Shown: positions 19,988 through 25,194 of the stretch, in pieces
Layout of the letters: each line of letters begins with the position of its first letter
How positions within the stretch are numbered: the stretch's first letter is position 1
DNA from: Phellopilus nigrolimitatus
Lineage: Eukaryota; Basidiomycota; Agaricomycetes; Hymenochaetales; Hymenochaetaceae
Direction of reading: 5' to 3'
DNA: 25,194 nucleotides
Assembly (NCBI GenBank): GCA_021029095.1
Contig: JAJOHG010000370.1
Location: 1-25,194, forward strand
The notes under the pieces: model-generated
Told to the model about the DNA's origin: nothing
Seen by the model: only the letters and a program-made list of their open reading frames with translations
Databases searched by the model: none
Program-made: the position numbers and the translations under genes

Positions 19988-21016
19988 CTATGACCGCTTT
20001 GCTTTGCCTTTCTTTGCCTTCTCCGCCTCCAAACGCTCCTTCTCCTTCTGCTTGCGTTCCTTCTCCGCCTCACGGATCGCAAGCTCATGCGCGTCGTCAT
20101 TAAGCCCTAGGCGGTTACGCGCGATCTGTGACGATGATGAATGACGAGTATTGCATGATAGAAATGACTTCGCGAAGTAAGATGCGATAGTATGGATGGT
20201 AACTTACTTCGAAAGCGCAGAACTTTATGAATTTCGGTGGGTAAGGAAGAAAAGATTCTTAGTAGAAATTTAGGCCATTCTTATCATATGCTTTAATACT
20301 CACCTGCATTCGGGTTACTTTTGTTTCGTCGAAAAGCGTTAGCAAGTCGGGCGAAGAAGACAAGAATTTGGCACACACCAAAAATCGTATTCCTCTCACC
20401 ATATTCGTCCTTGCAATCCATGCGTATGAGTGAGCCGAAGTTGTAGTCCTTGACCTTGTCCTTGTACGCCTCGATGAACTCGCGCCAGCGCTTCTTGCCT
20501 TCGCTGCTCTTCATCACTTCCTCGTCAAGCTTGATCAGGCCATCGTATGGCGGCTCCACGAGCTCAGGGAACTTGGCCGAGAGGTCCTCGAAAATCTCAT
20601 CGTCGATCCTGGCGTCGAGGGTGGCATGGCATAGTCGTGAGTGTTGGCTCGGTGAATTCAACACATTCGTGTCGTTTTATACGCAAAGACTCACTTTGTC
20701 AGGCGCAGCTCTGTCGGCTTCACCTTTTCGAGGAGGTTCCAGTAAACCTAATGAGAATTAAGTAAATTACGTTCAGGGTTGTCCGGAGATTTCGTTGCCA
20801 CGCACCTGCGCATGTTCAACAGCTTTTACAGCAAATCTTTTATCCACACGCGTCATGAATATAAGGCTTCAGGACTGTTCGTTGACGAAGAAGCACTGAC
20901 TGTTTCTCGATCTTCATAGCGCCGCAGACGATCAGCACGCAAATAAAAATTATAGATCGCGTTGCACGCACCTCGACCGCGTTCTGTGCTGTATTAGGAT
21001 CGAATTGAGTGGTCAT
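19988..21016 (-). CDS. PBDC1/Ypl225w homologue (eEF1A chaperone family)
   Basis: Eight exons give 178 residues: 21016-20972, 20911-20901, 20836-20806, 20747-20695, 20608-20379, 20317-20304, 20222-20208 and 20125-19988. Three are microexons of 11, 14 and 15 nt. The joined protein is continuous with the family: IEKQ from the 11-nt exon, FAVKAVEHAQ, VYWNLLEKV, LRLTKIDDEIFEDL, KVKDYNFGSLIRMD, NTIF, VTRMQ from the 14-nt exon, FCAFE from the 15-nt exon, IARNRLGLND. A Lys/Glu-rich C-terminal tail ends in KGKAKRS. The length agrees with small eukaryotic PBDC1 proteins. The yeast member acts at the ribosome as a dedicated chaperone for newly made eEF1A. The older name (polysaccharide biosynthesis domain) is misleading. 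All introns are GT-AG (60, 64, 58, 86, 61, 81 and 82 nt). The start ATG is the first in the frame, with divergent PHO13-like gene 465 bp away. Confidence 0.92.
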
Positions 21017-21481
21017 CTCGATTATTTTGTAGATTTAACGCGTGAAAGAGCCGTTGAAGCAGGGATTGAAGGAGGGGAAAGACAGGATGATTCAAGAGAC
21101 TCTATAGTCGTGGGTGGCAGATGTATAGCCAGCGTGGCAGCGATGACGGTTTCGGAATTTCCCGCAGGACATGCACGCAGCAACTGCCAGCCACACAAAA
21201 CGCTCATGCTGTCTATTTCACTTCGATAAAATTTAAGAAAATGTGGAGAGGGATTTTTTTCGGCCGAAATGCATATTCAAAGTTCGGTTCGATGTCGACT
21301 CTCCCTTGCTTCAAGATGAAATTCTGCAGACTACCACCTTCAAGTTGGCCAACAACTCTATAATTATGCGTGCCAGTGAACGACGTCAGTCACGTTGAAC
21401 AGGCATCTGAAGAACGCCGCTGCAAGTCCGCCGGGCCGCCGCGTGAAGGGATTGACACGAACGGCCACGACGATCGCGGCG
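21017..21481. promoter_or_regulatory. Divergent promoter region of the PBDC1 and PHO13-like genes
   Basis: 465 bp separate the two start codons on opposite strands. No TATA box is clear. Frames inside are short. The GC-rich part next to 21481 is in frame with the phosphatase but lacks an ATG, so it is more likely leader. Confidence 0.45.
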
Positions 21482-22670
21482 ATGAGCACCGCACAACGGC
21501 TGTCTACTGCTAGCGACTACGAGCAACTTCTAGACAAATACGATACTTGGCTGTTCGACTGTGACGGCGTTTTATGGCGCGGTACCCATCTTATTGACGG
21601 AGCACTGGAGGTTCTTCAGCTCCTACGATCGAAAAGTCTGTCATCGTTTATGTCGCGTTCGAGTGTACTCTTCTGACTATGGTCAAGAGAAGAGCATCAT
21701 ATTTGTGACCAATAATGCTACTCTATCCCGCGCAAGCTACAAGAAGAAATTTGATAAGCTTGGCATCGAGGCTCATATTGTACGTGCACTCGTCGAATTT
21801 GCTCGTCTGACGTCGCTCAAATGCCGCGTAGGATGAGATCTTTGGCTCAGCCTATGCCTCCGCTGTTTACCTCTCCACCGTCGTGAAGCTTCCCAAAGAG
21901 AAGAAGGTGTTTGTGATTGGCATGGCGGGTCTCGAGGAGGAGCTGCGTAACGAAGGCGTCAACTTCATCGGTGGAACAGTGCGTCCTTTCCATTTCTGAA
22001 CGTCTTTCGCGCACTAATGTATATTATTCAGGACCCTGCTGATAATACCCTTGAACCGTTCTCCCCGTCCTCTTACACTCTCGATTCTTCCGTCGCCGCC
22101 GTTCTCTGTGGACTCGACACCGCGATCAATTACACGAAGCTCAGTAAGGCTTTCATCCAGCTCAATACGGACCCTTCGTGTCTCTTCCTCGCAACCAACG
22201 AGGACTTCGACGTACCCAGCCCATGGCGGCGTTCTGCTCCCCGGCGCGGGGTGCTATCAGTGCCCCGCTGCGCTTCGCTCTGGGGAGGGATCCCGTGAGC
22301 ATCGGTAAGCCAGGGAAGACGATGCTGGATTGCATCAAGGCCAAGTATGAATCCCAACTTTTCGTAGTCATTTTCAGTACTCACCTGGCGTTCAGACACG
22401 ACTTTGATCCGAAGCGAACGATTATGGTTGGCGATCGGCTCAACACAGACATTTATTTGGAAAACAGGGAGGCGTCGCCACGCTCCTCGTTCTCACTGGT
22501 AAGAAACATCTTGAGCTGATACCACTGTCTCATTCTTCTTACTTACTACTTTCTTTATGAACGCAGGTATTTCCCATGAGTCAGATTTGTCTCCGGAAGC
22601 ATCGCCGGTTGTTATTCCGGATTTCGTCACCAACTCTATTGGCGATCTGGGACAAAACAAGAAACTCTAG
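21482..22670 (+). CDS. PHO13-type HAD phosphatase, three frameshifts
   Basis: Six exons are recognisable: 21482-21635, 21688-21779, 21832-21978, 22032-22344, 22396-22498 and 22567-22670. HAD motif I is WLFDCDGVLWRG (D26 nucleophile, D28), motif II VTNNAT, then the cap domain, and motifs III/IV IGKPGKTM and MVGDRLNTDI. This family (4-nitrophenyl phosphatase, phosphoglycolate phosphatase) cleans up toxic phosphorylated side products of glycolysis. The frame breaks three times: one extra base at NED/STYPAHGG (TT at 22206-22207), one extra G in the run 22248-22251 before AISAPL, and one missing base around 22452-22458 (NTDI/FGKQGG). Net change is +1 base, and the corrected length would be 303 residues, normal for the family. 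Splice sites are intact and the domain is otherwise well kept, so either a young pseudogene or base-calling errors. The first ATG in frame was chosen. Confidence 0.88.
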
Positions 22671-24364
22671 AGCTAAACAAGTGTGCCTCGACATTTCAGC
22701 AGCTATTTGATAGGAAGGGCTGAATCCGTGATTAAATAAAGAATAGAAGGGATTATATAGAAGGAGTTCAGTCAGACACCGTTTAGGCTAAGGTATGTCG
22801 TGTAAGTTTGGGCAACTTCTTTAACTGCATGTTTTACACGTTGGATATGTCAGTTACCTCTTTTATTAGAAACATCCTCCTATTAGTAAAATGTACCATC
22901 GCAGTAGGCGGAGATTGATCAAATAAAACAGCTACAAAAACATATACAATATATAGGCTACATATTTGTCTAAATCATGAGTGAACTTGACTCACTAGCT
23001 AAATAAATGGGAGTGCTAGAACCTCCAAGCCAGGTGTCTATGTCCCTCGAAGTATGGATTTGTGTGTCGCTGGGTTCTATAAGGTAAAAAAACCATGAGG
23101 TGTTTTATTAGTGGTTAAACAGATACTGTCCAAGAAAATAGAAAAACATACAAGTGGTAAACTTAGCTCCCTTGCGCCGCCATTTTCGTAAAGCAGCACT
23201 CCGGCAAGAAGTGCTCTATGAATAATGTATAGATGTGACACCGGTATTATAAGTACTTAGTTACTTGTTTTTAGTAGCATACTTTGTTGAAAATACGAGG
23301 GGCGAGGTCGTCAGCAGTCGTGCACAGTGAAGAATCCGTTTGACCCGTTGGCGGTGGTGGTGCAAAACGCAATATACACGCAGTCAGCCTATGTAAATGC
23401 TACTGCTTACTAACCTACCCGATTTGTCCGTTACCCAAAACAGTTTTTGCGGTTCGCAGAAATTCCAACATACTTGTCTAGTCACCAAACTCGTCTATGT
23501 GATATTGCAAGAAAAACTGAGCGAGGCCCGAGATTTGTTCCGTTGGGAAAACTCTGCAGTGCGGTCCTCGTCGTTCGTTCGTGCTATGGTTGCCTTCTCA
23601 GATACTGGCACAATCAGATGCGGAGTATCAGCGTTTACTGCCACATGCCGTGCTTCCACATGAACTGCTTGCGCTCGTCTCTCCTTGGCCACATACTGTT
23701 CCGAGCAATTGCGCTTTCAGCATTACTCGAAATCTCATCATGGACGGGTGCTGAGCGTGCTCGTTGACAGGTATTGCATTGGAATGGCAATCGAAGAACG
23801 ACGAGTCCGCATCCGCCTGACTAGAGTATCTTCGGGGTCACAAAGGAAGAGTAGGAAAGAAATAACCTGAAAATACGGGTGCAAATCGAGCATAACAATA
23901 TCTAGTTATGGTCTTCGGCACGTCGCATCAAGCTGTTGTCAGCGACTACCGTCTCCGCCCTCAAGTGATTGCTTCCGTTTATACGTGCGACGCCGTCTGT
24001 CAGACGGACACTTGCAACCTATCTGTTTTTGTGCACACCGCCTCATCCAGGCTTCTCACACGATCTCTGCGTGATTCCAGCTCCTCTATACGACACCCAA
24101 GGCCAATGCGTATCTAGAATATGTTGTTGCCCGATGAACAGCACCCGTACCCTTTGTGACATTGATCAAACATCCGAACGACTGGCTGGTGTCATATTAA
24201 GCAAGGTAGTATAAAGAGCAGCCGTTGAGCTGCCTGGAGCTGCATCTGAGTTGACCTCAAGTTCATATTCGCCTTTCTTCAAGCTCTACGCACTTTCCCT
24301 CTCAGTCCTTGTCCTCCGTCTTTCGACTCTGCGAGTCTTTACTTCGTATCTTCTATAATCCAGA
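22671..24364. other. AT-rich spacer before the secreted-protein gene, no gene seen
   Basis: 1.7 kb with no convincing gene. 22680-23300 is strongly AT-rich. 23400-24130 is more balanced and has short frames on both strands, including a Cys-containing plus frame at about 23570-23700, but none has a start, splice partner or known motif. The right end is the promoter of the gene at 24365. Confidence 0.55.
24210..24216 (+). promoter_or_regulatory. TATA-like box of the secreted-protein gene
   Basis: TATAAAG lies about 150 bp before the ATG at 24365 and is followed by a pyrimidine-rich leader (GCCTTTCTTCAAGC, TTTCCCTCTCAG), the usual pattern for strongly expressed fungal genes. Confidence 0.5.
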
Positions 24365-25106
24365 ATGTTTTTCTCTCGCCTGTCCTTCTCTGCGCTGCTG
24401 GCTGTTCCGATCATGCTGAGCTTCATTGTACTTGGTGTCTCCTCCGGTGAGCAGATATCCATGGCTGACATTCCCGTTCTTCTACTTACATTACTATCAA
24501 ACATTGAACTCAAATTCGGCTCGTTCAATAAACGTCCTTAGCTCCTCTCGATCTCACTCGACGCCAAGTCGGTGATATCCAATGCAACGTCAATAGGCTG
24601 CAGACGGTTTCGGGACTCTCTCAGACTATCTCTGCTGTCAATGATCTCGCGAGTAGCGGGTCCGCGTGAGTTTCTTTCTATTTTTCTAGCCTGCTTGTTC
24701 TTACGCAAAGACTTCCCCCTTCTCATGTTCCCCCCCCCCCCCCCCCCCCTCGGAAAGCGACCCGAGCGTGACCAACGCAACGACAACGGCGCTCTCTGGC
24801 CTGAACAGTGCTCAGAGCGGGATCTCGACGATCGCTAAAGCACTGCTTACCGGACAGACCGCGCCCGCCGATGCGCGCGACCAGGTCGGACAGGGCCTCT
24901 CGACAGCGCAGACCGCGCTGAGTGGCGTCAACTCGTGCGTGTGTTCCGTTTCTTCTTAGGACACTGAGAGTCTAATGTCTCCTATTCTTAAAATATATTT
25001 GGTGTCTAGTACGGACACGACAGTCACTGCGGCTCTGACAAAGGCTCAAAGCGCACTGGCAAGACGCAGACCTGCGGGACAGGGCGTCGTGTCGAACTGC
25101 AATTAG
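24365..25106 (+). CDS. Small secreted protein, possibly HsbA-like
   Basis: Four exons, 24365-24446, 24542-24665, 24758-24934 and 25010-25106, give 159 residues. The N-terminus is a strong signal peptide (hydrophobic LLAVPIMLSFIVLG, cleavage probable near SSA), followed by RRQVGDIQCN. The mature part is rich in Ser, Thr, Ala and Gln with helical repeats (LQTVSGLSQTISAVNDL, LSGLNSAQSGISTIAKALL, DQVGQGLSTAQTALSGV). It has only two Cys, one near the N-terminus and one in the final SNCN, which could form a disulphide. This pattern resembles basidiomycete secreted proteins related to hydrophobic surface binding protein A, but I could not confirm the family. The RR before QVGD may be a Kex2 site. 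Introns are 95, 92 and 75 nt; the second holds a run of 20 C. It probably acts at the cell wall or outside the cell. Confidence 0.82.
24730..24749 (+). repeat. Poly-C run of 20 in an intron
   Basis: Twenty consecutive C occupy the pyrimidine tract of intron 2 of the secreted-protein gene, 8 bp before its AG at 24756-24757. Run length is likely unstable and hard to sequence. Confidence 0.9.
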
Positions 25107-25194
25107 GCATCATATCTATTTCTTTGCGCCCGGAACACGTGAGTACGAGAGATGAGTTTATCTGGGACTTCAAGTTAGGACTACAAGCATGTTC

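Noticed and set aside
23447..23767. Possible RING- or zinc-finger-like protein because of several Cys and His
   Set aside because: Spacing of Cys/His does not fit a known finger and there is no start or splice context.

Overview
The window is nuclear DNA of a filamentous basidiomycete, most likely an Agaricomycete. The evidence is genes split by many short GT-AG introns (about 50-107 nt), GC-rich exons against AT-rich spacers, a Ty3/gypsy chromovirus end, and fungal families typical of that group. No bacterial, plasmid or CRISPR feature is visible. All gene models were built by hand from splice sites and reading frame, so exon borders are my inference unless a conserved motif crosses the junction.

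Layout. 3-1406: the 3' end of a chromovirus (integrase tail, GPY/F module, chromodomain) and its 3' LTR. 1407-3326: a repeat-flanked zone with a degraded or hypothetical reading frame and a cluster of imperfect palindromes. 3327-5100 (+): NT-C2 domain protein. 5752-6468 (-): mitochondrial ribosomal protein bL28m. 6635-7910 (+): an unrecognised protein with a possible mitochondrial presequence, sharing a 166-bp divergent promoter with bL28m. 8413-9016 (+): RNA polymerase III subunit RPC11. 9821-12231 (-): SANT/Myb protein resembling ZZZ3. 12839-13691 (-): HPP-family membrane protein with one frameshift. 15515-17613 (+): microsomal cytochrome P450. 18248-19488 (-): short-chain dehydrogenase. 19988-21016 (-): PBDC1/Ypl225w homologue. 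21482-22670 (+): PHO13-type HAD phosphatase with three frameshifts. 24365-25106 (+): small secreted protein.

The genes are mostly housekeeping and do not form an obvious pathway. The P450 and the dehydrogenase are convergent neighbours and could act on related substrates, but nothing in the sequence shows this. PBDC1 (eEF1A biogenesis), bL28m (mitochondrial translation) and RPC11 (tRNA/5S transcription) all serve translation, probably by chance of location.

The most notable things are gene-structure features: a 7-nt microexon in RPC11, three microexons (11, 14, 15 nt) in the PBDC1 homologue, and four single-base frameshifts in two genes, three of them in or beside short homopolymers. I did not find a convincing new defence, mobile or biosynthetic system.
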